DNA of 64,000 nucleotides from assembly GCA_029580855.1 (NCBI GenBank), contig JAKPQH010000093.1:27672-91671 (forward strand). Reading direction: 5' to 3'. The translations under genes were made by a program, and so were the position numbers. Below, one piece after another: positions 18,101-26,441 of the stretch. Position 1 is the stretch's first letter. Each line of letters opens with the position of its first letter. The DNA is from a bacterium. Lineage in GTDB: Bacteria; Methylomirabilota; Methylomirabilia; Methylomirabilales; 2-02-FULL-66-22. Under the pieces are notes generated by a model. That model was not told the origin of the DNA. It ran no database searches and saw only the letters and a program-made list of their open reading frames with translations.

Positions 18101-18646
18101 GCTCCGCGCGCCGCCCCACAGCGCGATGAGGGCGCCGGCCTGTGCGGCGACCTCGCGCCAGCCGACCCGCGACTCGCCCTTCGGCGAGCGGCGGTGCCCC
18201 GCGGTGAGCAGCCGGCAGAGGTGCGCGTACCCCTGCCGATCCTGCGCGAGGAGGACGATCGCCGAGCCGTCGTCCAGCGTGACCTCGGCGCCCACGATGA
18301 GGGCAATGCCAACCTCCCTGGCCCGGACGTGGGCGCGGACGACGCCGGAGACCCCATCCCTGTCCGTGAGGGCGAGCGCGCCGATCCCGTGCTGGTGGCA
18401 GGTCTCGACCAGCTCCTCCGGGTGTGATGCCCCTTCCAGGAACGAGAAGTTGCTCTTGCACCAAAGGGGGACGTAGGGACAGGCTGCTGAAAAAGGCCCA
18501 TCTGCTGCGTTGGCTCCCTTCTGTGGTGCTGCGGCGTACGTGCCAAGTACGCCTCGCGCCTCGGCGGGTACCCATCGAAGATGGGTGACGGCGCCTTGCA
18601 CCTGAGCCTTTTTGAGCAGCCTGGGTGAATACAAGTTCTTCATCAT
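15140..18646 (-). CDS. dnaE2: Error-prone DNA polymerase III alpha-type subunit
   Basis: A 1168-residue C-family polymerase of the DnaE2/ImuC group, the catalytic part of the ImuA-ImuB-DnaE2 damage-tolerance mutasome. A PHP domain starts at about 58 ([20 protein letters not shown]). The palm carries [16 protein letters not shown] near 425, with the catalytic aspartates. Later come [36 protein letters not shown], a helix-hairpin-helix region and a C-terminal OB domain ([14 protein letters not shown]). Two oddities: about 85 residues beginning [15 protein letters not shown] are inserted after DWDCTLEQ by a TIR element, and the first 55 residues come from repeat R2, so the native start is uncertain. 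No stop interrupts the frame. Third gene of the imu cassette. Confidence 0.92.
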   Translation of the reverse strand: MMKNLYSPRLLKKAQVQGAVTHLRWVPAEARGVLGTYAAAPQKGANAADGPFSAACPYVPLWCKSNFSFLEGASHPEELVETCHQHGIGALALTDRDGVSGVVRAHVRAREVGIALIVGAEVTLDDGSAIVLLAQDRQGYAHLCRLLTAGHRRSPKGESRVGWREVAAQAGALIALWGGARSLLAGEAEPDPVARLLREAFGDRLYAMVTRHREADEVEQEARVRRRAQRHGIPVAAAVEVLYHTPARQRLQDVLTCVRHGVTLATAGRRIRPNAEHDLKSPAAFGALFADDPAAIERTREVALRCTFRLDQIVYRYPSERLPEGKTTAEWLAELTLAGARERYGGVIPADVTAQLDKELRLIEELDYCGYFLTMWEIVRFCREREILCQGRGSAANSAVCYCLGITAIDPVRMGLLFERFLSRERAEPPDIDLDIVHERREEVIQHVYDKYGRDHAAMVANVIRYRARSAVRDVGKALGLPDTALARLTRLLSRGSEIAPAVLAQAGLDPEAPAHRHLRALAAELCEFPRHLSIHPGGFLLGHEPVIDLVPVENATMPGRTVIQWDKTDVEALGLFKVDLLGLGALSHLDRCFRLLAKYRGVTYSMATLPADDPTTFAMISRADTVGVFQIESRAQMAMLPRLRPRQFYDLVIEVSIIRPGPITGGMVHPYLRRRRNEEPVVYPHPSLIPILQKTLGVPLFQEQVIRVAMVAADYTPGEADRLRRDMAAWRRSGRMEQHRERLVSRMVAKGIAPEFAERVFQQIRGFGEYGFPESHAASFALISYATAWLKCHYPAEFACALLNAQPMGFYTPSTIVEDARRHKIEVRPVDVRTSDWDCTLEQVSCPRGSLHKSEFPGVPLAHLGPRREPASLTPAPPPLRGASRRGRSRDVSFETPEATASRSRLARGPGGLETPRGTLEYSTNFEVEGREAFAVRLGLRCVKGLGEADGARIVAARSAAPFTSLADFARRARLDAAVLQVLAEAGAFDGLEANRRTALWEAKALVKCGGDSLPVEPPSSGELFARLDAAETIRWDYRTTDLSPRGHPLEAVRAALRAQGLPDAADVARLPHGRRVRYAGAVICRQRPSTAKGVVFLTLEDETGFVNVVLWPKVWARHRSLVKTSPLLGITGRLESQQGVAHLIADHVWTPQLTQPVPTGGSRDFQ
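15884..16083. mobile_element. 200-bp TIR (MITE-like) element inserted in dnaE2
   Basis: A perfect 17-bp inverted repeat, cagagttccccggggtg at 15884-15900 and its complement at 16067-16083, bounds exactly 200 bp of GC-rich sequence. It encodes no transposase but is open in the dnaE2 frame. The translated insert is Pro/Arg/Ser-rich and falls in a position where DnaE2 proteins normally pass directly from DWDCTLE to the [11 protein letters not shown] segment. No clear target duplication is visible. Confidence 0.75.
18480..18623. repeat. TIR repeat family R2, copy A (5' end of dnaE2)
   Basis: A 144-bp segment with near-perfect 18-bp terminal inverted repeats: caggctgctgaaaaaggc at the left and gcctttttgagcagcctg at the right (17 of 18 pair). 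A related copy with the same ends lies at 43253-43410 beside the crp-like gene. It covers the first codons of the dnaE2 reading frame, so LLKKAQVQG and ADGPFSAA are translated repeat. Confidence 0.85.
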
Positions 18647-18728
18647 CTGTTAAGCTCGCATGTCACTGGTCGACTGGGGCTGTCGGCGGGGGCTGCACGA
18701 AAGCAGTGATCCTCGCGCCGGAGTTCAA

Positions 18729-20246
18729 TCACTCCACGGCGCCCTGGAGGAACCAGCGCCGGCGCCGGCGGTCGTAGTAGATCCACCGCACGTTCCCGCC
18801 CCGCGCGCGGACGAAGTAGTACTCGCGATGGATGGGGCAGATCCACCAGCCGCCGGCGATCACGTAGGGTCCGATCCGCTCCGCGGCCGGCCCGGCGTCC
18901 GCCGCGCACGGTCGCCGGCCGCCCTCTGCGATCTGCAGGTCCGCGGTCACGTCCGTCGGACGATCGAGGATCCGGCGGACCAGCAGGGGCGTCCCGTTTC
19001 GCTCTTGCCGATCGGCCGCGCCGTCCGCCCCATGGTCCGCCTCCAGACGTTCCAGCGGCTCCCACAGGAAGGTCGCTTCGGGGAGGTGTCCCTCGCACAC
19101 TCGCGCGCGCGCGACCGCCGTTGAGCCGAGCTCTGCCCGGAGGCGCGCCAGCGCCCGATTGGCGGCGTCCAGGTCCCGTCGCGGCGCGTGCGCGAAGAGA
19201 CACGCCTGCTCGTGGTCGAGCGGCACGCCGGCCAGCTCGGCCTCCATCGCCTCGACCTTTCCCGGGCGCGATGTCTCCAGCCGCAGACGGACCAGCTCCA
19301 AAATAGGCTGGGCGGTACGCGCCGGCTGCGCGGGGCGGATCACCTCGTGCCGGACATCCCGCGTGTCGAGGCGTAGGTGGAGGGAAAGCTCCCGCGCCCC
19401 CTCGCGCCGTGCGGCGAGCCCGGCCAGCAAGGGATCGAGAAGCTGTTTCAGAGCGAACAGCAGCCGGGGGAGATCGTCGTCGGCGGATTCCAGATCAATC
19501 TGGGCCACCAGCCGCCTGGGGGGCGATGCGGGCTGCAGCGGGGTCCAGGCTGCCCCGGACGCCAGATCGTGTGTCCGTGCGACCGGTCCGTCGAATCGTT
19601 CGCGCAGTCCGCTTGCAGGCAGCGCGAGGAAATCGCCCAGCGTCGCCACGCCGAGCTTTGCCAGGTCGTCCCGCTGTTCCGGCGGCAGCCCCAGGCGGTC
19701 GAGCGGCGTCGCGCGCGCGGCCTGCTGCTCCTCGGCGAGACTCTCGAAAACCAAAACACCCGCGGCCTCGGCGATGCGGGAGCGGGCGACGGCGTACGTG
19801 CCGTACCGGGTGAATCCGACGGCCACGCGGGAGGAAAATCCGAGATCGCAAAGCCCGCCGCGGATCGCCCGGCCCCACGCGGCGGGAGAGCGGAACAGCC
19901 GGTTCAGCCCGTCGCCGTCGAGCCAGAACACCCCCGGCTCCTCGACGCTGGGCTCGACCTCCGGCGAGAAATCCCGCAGGCGGTCGGTGATCCGGCGGAC
20001 GGCGCCGGCAATCTCGTCCGGCCGGACGGCGCCGGCTCGCAGCTCACCGGAAAGCGAGAGCGCCGTGGCGTACTGGATCCCCGGCATGATCCGGAGCTGC
20101 ATAGCCCGCTCGTTCACCCACAGCAGGCGGGCCTGGCGGCTCTCATCGGCCACCACGGCCGCGGGAAAGCCGGCCCAGTCTGGGTGCCGCCGGCTCAGGA
20201 GTTGCAATGGCAGCGCCGGAATGTCAACGCAGGCCAGCCGGGCCAC
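18729..20246 (-). CDS. imuB: ImuB, Y-family polymerase-like mutasome subunit
   Basis: A 505-residue protein with the Y-family polymerase scaffold: MARLACVDIPALPLQLLSRR at the start, then VVADESRQARLLWVNERAM, RITDRLRDFSPEVEPSVEEP and the little-finger region after about 230. ImuB proteins act as an adaptor linking the beta clamp to DnaE2 rather than as a polymerase, and the usual paired catalytic acids are not cleanly conserved here (EPSVEEPGVFWLD). The C-terminal IHREYYFVRARGGNVRWIYY is typical of ImuB. It lies between imuA, which it overlaps by 23 bases, and dnaE2, 82 bases downstream. Confidence 0.9.
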   Translation of the reverse strand: MARLACVDIPALPLQLLSRRHPDWAGFPAAVVADESRQARLLWVNERAMQLRIMPGIQYATALSLSGELRAGAVRPDEIAGAVRRITDRLRDFSPEVEPSVEEPGVFWLDGDGLNRLFRSPAAWGRAIRGGLCDLGFSSRVAVGFTRYGTYAVARSRIAEAAGVLVFESLAEEQQAARATPLDRLGLPPEQRDDLAKLGVATLGDFLALPASGLRERFDGPVARTHDLASGAAWTPLQPASPPRRLVAQIDLESADDDLPRLLFALKQLLDPLLAGLAARREGARELSLHLRLDTRDVRHEVIRPAQPARTAQPILELVRLRLETSRPGKVEAMEAELAGVPLDHEQACLFAHAPRRDLDAANRALARLRAELGSTAVARARVCEGHLPEATFLWEPLERLEADHGADGAADRQERNGTPLLVRRILDRPTDVTADLQIAEGGRRPCAADAGPAAERIGPYVIAGGWWICPIHREYYFVRARGGNVRWIYYDRRRRRWFLQGAVE

Positions 20247-20859
20247 AATGAACCTCCGTGTATGTCCAGCCGGGACCTCGCCGCTTGTCCTTGAGCGCCC
20301 GGGCGGTGCAGAGGAACCGCCCGGCGCCTGCCGCCTCGCGGTGCGCCTCGCAGCGCAGCGAGACGAGCGAGCCCAGCGAGGCGCGGTCGGCGGCCTTCTC
20401 GGTCACGAAAACGACGGCCGCCCCGTGCGCCTTCACGGCGGCCGCGAGGCGGGACTGGAGAGGGATCGGCACCTCGGCGTGGCTGGCGACGAGGTCCAGG
20501 ACGACCAGGCCGAAGCCGCCCGACTGGACCAGCCGCCACGCGGCGCGCGCCGCCGCGGGGGTGTCGGGCGCGAACACCACTGGGAGCCGGGCGAGGTCCA
20601 CCCCGCTTTTTTCTGCATCGGGCGGGAAAAACGTGCTCCGGCGGCTCGTGATCCAAGCGGCGGTCTGACCGATACGCTGCACCTCGCACACCAGACTCAT
20701 GGCCAGGGAGAGCCGCGCGGTCGGCCCGATCCCGGACAGTTCGCTCAGCCGCCCGGCGAATGCCTCGATCCCCCAGCGGGCAGGCGAGAGGGTGTGGCAG
20801 ATCGCGCGCTGTGAAGATAAGGCGGACAGGATGGCGACGTGCGCGGCAGGTCGGACCAT
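20224..20859 (-). CDS. imuA: ImuA, RecA-like mutasome protein
   Basis: A 211-residue RecA-fold protein, first gene of the damage-inducible imuA-imuB-dnaE2 operon. The start of the fold is visible as FAGRLSELSGIGPTARLSLA, a degenerate Walker A in which the usual GKT is replaced by TARLS, as in many ImuA proteins. FGLVVLDLVASHAEVPIPLQ is the Walker B-like region and AAVVFVTEKAADRASLGSLV follows. It is required for ImuB and DnaE2 activity in studied bacteria. A palindromic candidate LexA site sits 73 bases upstream. Confidence 0.85.
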   Translation of the reverse strand: MVRPAAHVAILSALSSQRAICHTLSPARWGIEAFAGRLSELSGIGPTARLSLAMSLVCEVQRIGQTAAWITSRRSTFFPPDAEKSGVDLARLPVVFAPDTPAAARAAWRLVQSGGFGLVVLDLVASHAEVPIPLQSRLAAAVKAHGAAVVFVTEKAADRASLGSLVSLRCEAHREAAGAGRFLCTARALKDKRRGPGWTYTEVHCGPAGLR

Positions 20860-20931
20860 GGAAAGAACCCCGGGCTCGCACCCCGAACGACATCCGTCTC
20901 AACCCCGGGAAGCGAGTCGCACGGAATAAAT

Positions 20932-20949
20932 ACCATACATATGTTTGGT
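20932..20949. promoter_or_regulatory. Candidate LexA/SOS operator of the imu operon
   Basis: An 18-bp near-perfect palindrome, accatacatatgtttggt, with one mismatched pair (ACCA-x-ACATATGT-x-TGGT), in an AT-rich pocket 73 bases upstream of imuA. imuA-imuB-dnaE2 operons are LexA-repressed in characterised bacteria, and LexA sites vary between phyla. The binding protein is therefore inferred from context only; lexA itself is not in the window. Confidence 0.55.
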
Positions 20950-21037
20950 TTTCAAGTAAGAGTATCGAGAAAGGCCTTGGAGGTCGTTCTGAGGATTAAC
21001 TGCTGAATTTTTAATGAGTTACGTAGAAATGTCTTCC

Positions 21038-21066
21038 TTGACAGTCCCGGTTGCCCCTGCTAGCTT
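21038..21066 (+). promoter_or_regulatory. Orphan sigma-70-type promoter
   Basis: TTGACA, a 17-base spacer, then TAGCTT. The score is good, but it points into the 3' end of the convergent EamA gene and no gene follows on this strand for more than 800 bases. It may drive an antisense or small RNA, or be left over from a lost gene. Confidence 0.35.
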
Positions 21067-21130
21067 CGCCATTACGGCAGAAGAAAACGTCCGTGTGGCG
21101 TGAAAAGCAGAGGCCGGAAGTCCTCCGGCC

Positions 21131-21550
21131 TCACACGCTGATGATGATGGCGCCGGCGATCATCAGCAGGGCGCCGATGGCGGATTTCCAGGACAACGCC
21201 TCCCCGAGGAACAGGGCCGCCAGGACGATGACGAAGACGAGGCTCAGGCGGTCGATGACGACGACCTTTGTCGCCAGTCCATACTTGAGGGCCACAAAGT
21301 AGAACAGCCATGACAGGGCGCCGGACACGCCGGCCAGCACGATCAACACCCACTCCTTTGAACTGAAGGAATCCATCGCGAAGCCGTCGAACTTCCGCAA
21401 CCAGAAACTGACCGCGACCAGAAAGAGCGCCATGATGACGGAGCGAATGGTCGTCGCCAGGGTGGGGTCGATGTCTTTCAGGCCCAGCTTGGCGAAGATC
21501 GCCACCAGGGCCGCGGTGACGGACGACAGCAGGGCAAAGATGAGCCACAT
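21131..21550 (-). CDS. Half-size EamA/DMT family transporter
   Basis: A 139-residue membrane protein with a single EamA domain of about five transmembrane helices: MWLIFALLSSVTAALVAIFA, then TTIRSVIMALFLVAV, WVLIVLAGVSGALSWLFYFV, LSLVFVIVLAALFLGE and SAIGALLMIAGAIIISV. Full DMT transporters carry two such domains, so this one should work as a dimer, like SMR-type proteins. It would move small metabolites across the inner membrane; the substrate is unknown. The start follows an AAAGGAG site. An in-frame upstream extension is arginine-rich and not coding. Confidence 0.85.
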   Translation of the reverse strand: MWLIFALLSSVTAALVAIFAKLGLKDIDPTLATTIRSVIMALFLVAVSFWLRKFDGFAMDSFSSKEWVLIVLAGVSGALSWLFYFVALKYGLATKVVVIDRLSLVFVIVLAALFLGEALSWKSAIGALLMIAGAIIISV

Positions 21551-21888
21551 CGTCGGGCACTCCTTTGGGTGCAATGGCGTGGGCGGAATGCCGGCGGACA
21601 CGTCCCGTCGCCGGCGTCGGTTCAAAACTCCGATCTTCGCAATACCGCGCTGGAAGGTATTCCCTGTGCCCCAGGGATGTCAACGATCGCCGCGGGAGCC
21701 GCCCGTTGACGATGGTTGTTGACGATTCGGGCATCTGTCTGCGGGCCGTTTTCTTTGCCGGCCGTTTGTGGTAAGAAATACGGGGTCCTGCCGCGGCGCC
21801 TGGCGGCGTTGCGCCATCACGGCCGGCCGTATCCTCGTCGGGCCTTCCATCCGCGCGGGCAGGCAAACGCTTGCCAAGGAGGTCATCG
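21551..21888. other. Divergent promoter region of EamA and the Liv operon
   Basis: 338 bases between divergent genes. There is a TTGACG at about 21719, but I could not pair it with a convincing -10. No gene or RNA is seen. Confidence 0.4.
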
Positions 21889-23058
21889 ATGCGACGCGTC
21901 ATGCTGCTGCTCCTGATTCTGTGTCTCGGCCTCGTGATCCCTCCGGGCGGGCAGGCAGGTGAACCCATCAAGATCGGGCTGGCAGCCGCCGTGTCGGGCG
22001 GCTCGGCCGCTTCCGGCGAGGCGATCAAGCGGGGGCTGCAGATCGCCATGGACGAGGTCAACGCCCAGGGAGGCCTCCTGGGTGGACGCAAGCTGGAGCT
22101 GGTCATCCGCGACGACGAGGGGAACCCGGCCAAAGGGGTGACCATCGCGCGGGAGTTGGTGGAGCGCGAGAAGGTCGTCGCGGTTTTCGGCGGGCTGCAC
22201 ACCACGGTGGCCCTGGCCCAGGTTCCGGTCTGGCATGAGCTGAAGACACCGTACATGGACCCGTGGGCCGCGGGGACGGAGATCACCCGAAACGGCAAGA
22301 GCCCCAACTTCGCCTTCCGGGTCTCGGCCAACGACGACTATGCCGACAAGTTCCTGGTACGGTACGCCACGGAGGTCTTGAAGAAAAGCAAGCCGGGCCT
22401 TCTCCTGGAAAATACGGCCTGGGGACAGTCCAACGAGGTCGGGCTGATCCACTGGCTCGGCCGGAAGAACATCAAGCCGGTCGGCATCGAGAAGTTCAAC
22501 TGGAACGACCCCGATATGAGCCCGCAACTCCTGCGGCTCAAGAACGCCGGCGCCGACCACATCATCATGGTGGCGAACGCGCCCGAGGGCGCGCAGGTCG
22601 TGAAGTCGCGCGCCAAGATCGGCTGGGAGATCCCCATGGTCGCCCACTGGGGGATCTCGGGGGGCCGATTCGCCGAGCTGACGGGCGACCTCTCGGACGG
22701 CGTGGTGTTCCTGCAGACGTACTCTTTCTTCGGTAAACAGAACGAGCGGGGCCAGGCGGTCCTCAAGGCCCTCAAGGACAAGTACGGCGTGAAGGGTCCC
22801 GAAGAGGTCATCGCGCCGGTGGGAACCGCCAACGCCTATGACGGCCTGCACCTGGTGGCGTTGGCGATCCAGCAGGCCGGGTCGACCGAGGGATCGAAGG
22901 TGCGGGACGCACTGGAGAATCTGAAGGCCGAATACAAGGGTCTCATCAAGACCTACACGCGGCCGTTCACCCCGGATCAGCACGACGCCCTCACCGACGA
23001 CGATTACGTCATGGTCGTCTGGAAGGGCGGGAAGATCGTGCCGGTCGCGATGAAGTAG
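21889..23058 (+). CDS. Branched-chain amino-acid-type ABC transporter substrate-binding protein
   Basis: A 389-residue periplasmic protein of the LivK/Peripla_BP_6 family. Residues 1-23 are a signal peptide (MRRVMLLLLILCLGLVIPPG). The mature start EPIKIGLAAAVSGGSAASGE is diagnostic, followed by GLQIAMDEVNAQGGLLGGRK and VVAVFGGLHTTVALAQVPVW. It has an AGGAGG ribosome site and leads a seven-gene co-directional run. These proteins bind amino acids, amides, urea or aromatic acids. The downstream DUF1116 and amidohydrolase genes favour a nitrogen-rich amide or ureide ligand here, which is inference. Confidence 0.9.
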   Translation: MRRVMLLLLILCLGLVIPPGGQAGEPIKIGLAAAVSGGSAASGEAIKRGLQIAMDEVNAQGGLLGGRKLELVIRDDEGNPAKGVTIARELVEREKVVAVFGGLHTTVALAQVPVWHELKTPYMDPWAAGTEITRNGKSPNFAFRVSANDDYADKFLVRYATEVLKKSKPGLLLENTAWGQSNEVGLIHWLGRKNIKPVGIEKFNWNDPDMSPQLLRLKNAGADHIIMVANAPEGAQVVKSRAKIGWEIPMVAHWGISGGRFAELTGDLSDGVVFLQTYSFFGKQNERGQAVLKALKDKYGVKGPEEVIAPVGTANAYDGLHLVALAIQQAGSTEGSKVRDALENLKAEYKGLIKTYTRPFTPDQHDALTDDDYVMVVWKGGKIVPVAMK

Positions 23059-23059
23059 G

Positions 23060-23929
23060 GTGCTCGTCCAACTCGTCGTCACGGGGTTTGCCCTGGGGAG
23101 CATGTACGGGCTGGTGGCCCTGGGATACCACATCACCTGGGTCACCAGCCGCACCATGAACTTCTCGCAGGGCCACGCGGTCATGGCCGGAGCGGTCGTG
23201 GCCTTTGCCTTCTACGTGGGGCTGGGCTGGCCGCTCTGGGCCACGGTGATCGTCACGCTCCTCGTCCTCGCCCTCCTCGGCGTCGGCCTCGAACGCGTGG
23301 CCGTGCGGCCGTTCTTCCGCGTGGGCTCCGCGGCCTGGCTCCTGTCCACCATCGCCTGCGGCATCATTGCCGAGAACGTGGCCATGCTCGCGTTCGGCAG
23401 AGACGCCCGGGCCTTTCCGTCGGTCCTGACGCAGAAGCCGATCCTGGTGGGCGGGGCGGGCTTTTACGCCCAGGAGCTGCTCATCCCCGCGGTGGGGCTC
23501 CTCCTGATGGGCGGCGTGCAGCTCTTCTATCACCGGACCGCCTACGGAAAGCAGCTCAAGGCCGTGGCATACAACGCCGAGGCCGCGGGGCTCATGGGCA
23601 TCCACATCCCGCGCGCCGTGATGTTCGCCTACGCGTTGTCCGCGTCGCTGGCGGGGATCGCCGGCATTCTCCTGGCGCCCATCCTGAACGTGGCGGCGAC
23701 GATGGGGTCGATCATCGGCTTGAAGGCATTCGCCGTGGCGATCATCGGCGGGCTGACGTCGGCGCCGGGGATCGTGGTGGCGGGCGTGGGGTACGGCCTG
23801 GTCGAATCGTTCGTCGCCGGCTACCTGTCCACCGGCGCACGCGAGATCGTGGGCTTTGCGCTGGTCATCCTCGTCCTCATCGTGCGGCCCTGGGGCCTGC
23901 TGGGCACCCGTCCGCCGAGGCGCGTCTGA
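23060..23929 (+). CDS. LivH-type ABC transporter permease
   Basis: A 289-residue inner-membrane permease of the LivH family, with about eight hydrophobic segments. Typical motifs are LGSMYGLVALGYHITWVTSR, MNFSQGHAVMAGAVVAF and the cytoplasmic coupling loop RTAYGKQLKAVAYNAEAAGL. It starts at a GTG two bases after the binding-protein stop and ends in a TGATG overlap with the next gene, so translation is coupled. It forms the channel with the LivM part of the fused downstream protein. Confidence 0.92.
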   Translation: MLVQLVVTGFALGSMYGLVALGYHITWVTSRTMNFSQGHAVMAGAVVAFAFYVGLGWPLWATVIVTLLVLALLGVGLERVAVRPFFRVGSAAWLLSTIACGIIAENVAMLAFGRDARAFPSVLTQKPILVGGAGFYAQELLIPAVGLLLMGGVQLFYHRTAYGKQLKAVAYNAEAAGLMGIHIPRAVMFAYALSASLAGIAGILLAPILNVAATMGSIIGLKAFAVAIIGGLTSAPGIVVAGVGYGLVESFVAGYLSTGAREIVGFALVILVLIVRPWGLLGTRPPRRV

Positions 23930-25701
23930 TGGTCCCTGCGCTTTGGGCCGGGCTCGCGGTCCTGGCCGCGGCCCTGCCGCTTCTCACCGCCAACACCTAC
24001 TACATCTATGTGGCCAGCAGCGTGGGGCTGCTCACCACCGTGACGGCCGGTCTGAACATCCTCGTCGGCTTCACGGGTCAGATCTCGCTCGGCCACGCGG
24101 GCTTCTACGCCATCGGCGCCTACGCGGCGGGGGTCGCCTCGGTGCGTCTGGGGCTCAGCCCGTGGCTGGGCGTGCCGCTGGCCGTCTTGGTCGCCGCAGC
24201 GGTGGGGGCCGTGGTGGCGGGGGCCGCCCTCCGGGTGACGGGTCCCTACCTGGCGATGGTCACCATCGCCTTCGGGATCATCGTCGAGGGTATCCTGGTG
24301 GAGTGGGTGGCGGTCACCGGCGGCCCCGGCGGTATCTTCAATATTCCGAAGCCGCCGCTTGCGCAGGCGTACTGGGTCATCCTGGCGGTCGCCGCGCTGT
24401 CCCTCATTCTGGTGGCCAATCTGCGCCGGTCGGCGTGGGGCCGAGCGTTGCTCGCAGTCAAGGGGAGCGACATCGCGGCGGAGTCGCTGGGTCTGTCCGC
24501 GTACTATGTGCGGATCGTCGCCTTCACCGTGTCGGCGGGATTCGCCGGCGCGGCGGGCGGACTCTTCGCGCACCTGAACGGCTATATCTCGCCCGACAGT
24601 TTCGGCCTGCACACCTCGATCCTGTTCCTGCTCGCCCTGCTCTTCGGCGGTGAAGGGCGTGTGGTGGGACCGCTCTTCGGCAGCGTGGTGCTGACGGTTC
24701 TGCCCGAGTTCCTCACGACCCTCACGGATTATCGCCTGATCCTGTACGGTGGCCTGCTCCTGGTCTCCATCTACTGGCTACCGCAGGGGCTTGTCGGGGC
24801 GCTGGCGCCGCGGCGCGGGGCCGCGCGGGGCCGCAGAGGCGAACAGGAGCAGAAAAATCGGGGGGCGGGTATCCCGGCGGAGCGGGCGCGAGACGATGCG
24901 CCAAGACGTAACGGCGCCGGGGCGCAGGACGCGGACAAAGCGCTCCTTACGGTCGAGGGGGCGAGCTTGGCGTTTGGCGGTGTGGCGGCCCTAGCGAATG
25001 TCTCGATGGAGATACCGGTCAGCGGGATTCGGGCCGTCATCGGCCCGAACGGTGCCGGCAAGACGACGCTGCTCAATGCGCTGTCCGGGTTCTACACGCC
25101 GGATACGGGAAGTATTCGTCTGAACGGAATGTCGGTCGCCGGACGGACGCCGTACGCCATCGCCCGGCTCGGCGTGTCGCGGACGTTCCAGACGACCCAG
25201 GTGTTCGGTGGGTTGACCGTGCTCGAAAACATCGCCGTGGGTGTCGCCGGCCCTCGGCTGGGCTCGGTTCTCGCGGCGCTGGCCGGCACGCCGTGGGCAC
25301 GCCGCGCCGACGAGACGGTCCTGCGCCGGGCGCGAAGCCTGCTCGACGCGGGCGGCCTCGGCGAGTGGGTCTCGCGGCCCGCCGACGCCCTCCCGGCAGG
25401 TCTGCGCCGCCGGCTGGAGATCGTGCGCGCCCTGGCGACCGCGCCGCGTCTCTTGCTTCTGGACGAGCCCGCGGCCGGGCTCTCGCCCGCCGAGATCGCC
25501 GAGCTGGACGCGTATCTCTGCCATCTCAAGGCGACCGGCGGACCCTCGGTGCTCCTGGTCGAGCACCACATGGATCTGGTGATGGCCGTCTCGGAGCACA
25601 TCACGGTCCTGGATTATGGGCGCGTGATCGCGAGCGGGACGCCGGAAGCCGTGCGCGCGAACCCGGCGGTGATCGAGGCCTACCTCGGAGCGGCGGCATG
25701 A
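23929..25701 (+). CDS. Fused LivM permease - LivG ATPase
   Basis: A 590-residue two-domain protein. Residues 1-290 are a LivM permease (GLNILVGFTGQISLGHAGFY, coupling loop RRSAWGRALLAVKGSDIAAE). An Arg/Gln/Glu-rich linker spans about 291-340. Residues 341-590 are a LivG ATPase with Walker A GPNGAGKTT, Q-loop FQTTQVF, a modified signature LPAGLRRRLEIVRAL, Walker B LLLLDEPAAG and switch histidine VEHHMD. LivM-LivG fusions occur in several lineages. It overlaps both neighbours by a few bases. The transporter therefore pairs this chain with LivH and LivF. Confidence 0.93.
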   Translation: MVPALWAGLAVLAAALPLLTANTYYIYVASSVGLLTTVTAGLNILVGFTGQISLGHAGFYAIGAYAAGVASVRLGLSPWLGVPLAVLVAAAVGAVVAGAALRVTGPYLAMVTIAFGIIVEGILVEWVAVTGGPGGIFNIPKPPLAQAYWVILAVAALSLILVANLRRSAWGRALLAVKGSDIAAESLGLSAYYVRIVAFTVSAGFAGAAGGLFAHLNGYISPDSFGLHTSILFLLALLFGGEGRVVGPLFGSVVLTVLPEFLTTLTDYRLILYGGLLLVSIYWLPQGLVGALAPRRGAARGRRGEQEQKNRGAGIPAERARDDAPRRNGAGAQDADKALLTVEGASLAFGGVAALANVSMEIPVSGIRAVIGPNGAGKTTLLNALSGFYTPDTGSIRLNGMSVAGRTPYAIARLGVSRTFQTTQVFGGLTVLENIAVGVAGPRLGSVLAALAGTPWARRADETVLRRARSLLDAGGLGEWVSRPADALPAGLRRRLEIVRALATAPRLLLLDEPAAGLSPAEIAELDAYLCHLKATGGPSVLLVEHHMDLVMAVSEHITVLDYGRVIASGTPEAVRANPAVIEAYLGAAA

Positions 25702-26441
25702 ACGCCTTGACGGTCGCCGGCCTTACGGTGGGGTACGGTGCCATCCAGGTCCTCCACGAGGTATCGCTGACCCTTGGGGGCGGAACCATCGTCACCATCG
25801 TGGGGGCGAATGGCGCGGGAAAGACGACGCTTCTCAAGACCGTCGCCGGGGTCCTACCCCCCTGGCGGGGGACGATTGCGCTGCACGGGGAAGAGATCGG
25901 CGGGCAGCCGTCCTACCGCGTGGCACGCCGCGGCCTGGTTCTCGTTCCGGAGGGCCGGGGGATCTTTGGCGACCAGACCGTTCGCGAGAATCTGCTGCTG
26001 GGGGCGCTGGCCCGCCGGGAGGGGCGCGATCAGGACAGCGTCGGCGCCGATCTGGAGCGCTGCCTGGGGCTGTTTCCGGCGCTGCGGGACCGGCTGCACG
26101 GCCTCGCCGGGGGACTGTCGGGCGGCCAGCAGCAGATGCTGGCGGTGGCGCGCGGGCTTATGGCGCGACCGCGCGTCCTGCTGCTTGACGAGCCATCGCT
26201 GGGCCTCTCGCCGCTCTTCGTCCGGCAGATCTTCGCGGCCATCGGTCGGCTGCGGGCGGAGGGACTGACGATTCTTTTGGTCGAGCAGATGGCCGCCCAG
26301 GCCCTGGCGCTGGCCGACCGGGCGTACGTGCTGGAGCGGGGACGGATCGTGCTGGAGGGGACGTCAGCCGAGGTCCGCGAGAATCCCATGGTCCTGCACG
26401 CGTATCTGGGCCGCACGGATAACGGCGAGGAGGCGCGATGA
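25698..26441 (+). CDS. LivF-type ABC transporter ATPase
   Basis: A 247-residue ATPase: Walker A GANGAGKTT, Q-loop region LVPEGRGIFGDQTVRENLLL (typical of LivF), signature LSGGQQQMLAVARGL, Walker B LLLDEPSLGLSPLFV and switch H-region VEQMAAQALALADRAYVLE, where Q takes the histidine position as in most LivF proteins. It overlaps the fused LivM-LivG gene by four bases (ATGA) and the DUF1116 gene by four bases. One polycistronic, translationally coupled unit is therefore likely. Confidence 0.94.
   Translation: MNALTVAGLTVGYGAIQVLHEVSLTLGGGTIVTIVGANGAGKTTLLKTVAGVLPPWRGTIALHGEEIGGQPSYRVARRGLVLVPEGRGIFGDQTVRENLLLGALARREGRDQDSVGADLERCLGLFPALRDRLHGLAGGLSGGQQQMLAVARGLMARPRVLLLDEPSLGLSPLFVRQIFAAIGRLRAEGLTILLVEQMAAQALALADRAYVLERGRIVLEGTSAEVRENPMVLHAYLGRTDNGEEAR

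Noticed and set aside
16088..18427. A 779-codon frame opposite dnaE2
   Set aside because: It is antisense to conserved polymerase codons, His/Arg/Gly-rich, with no domain; a by-product of GC-biased third positions.
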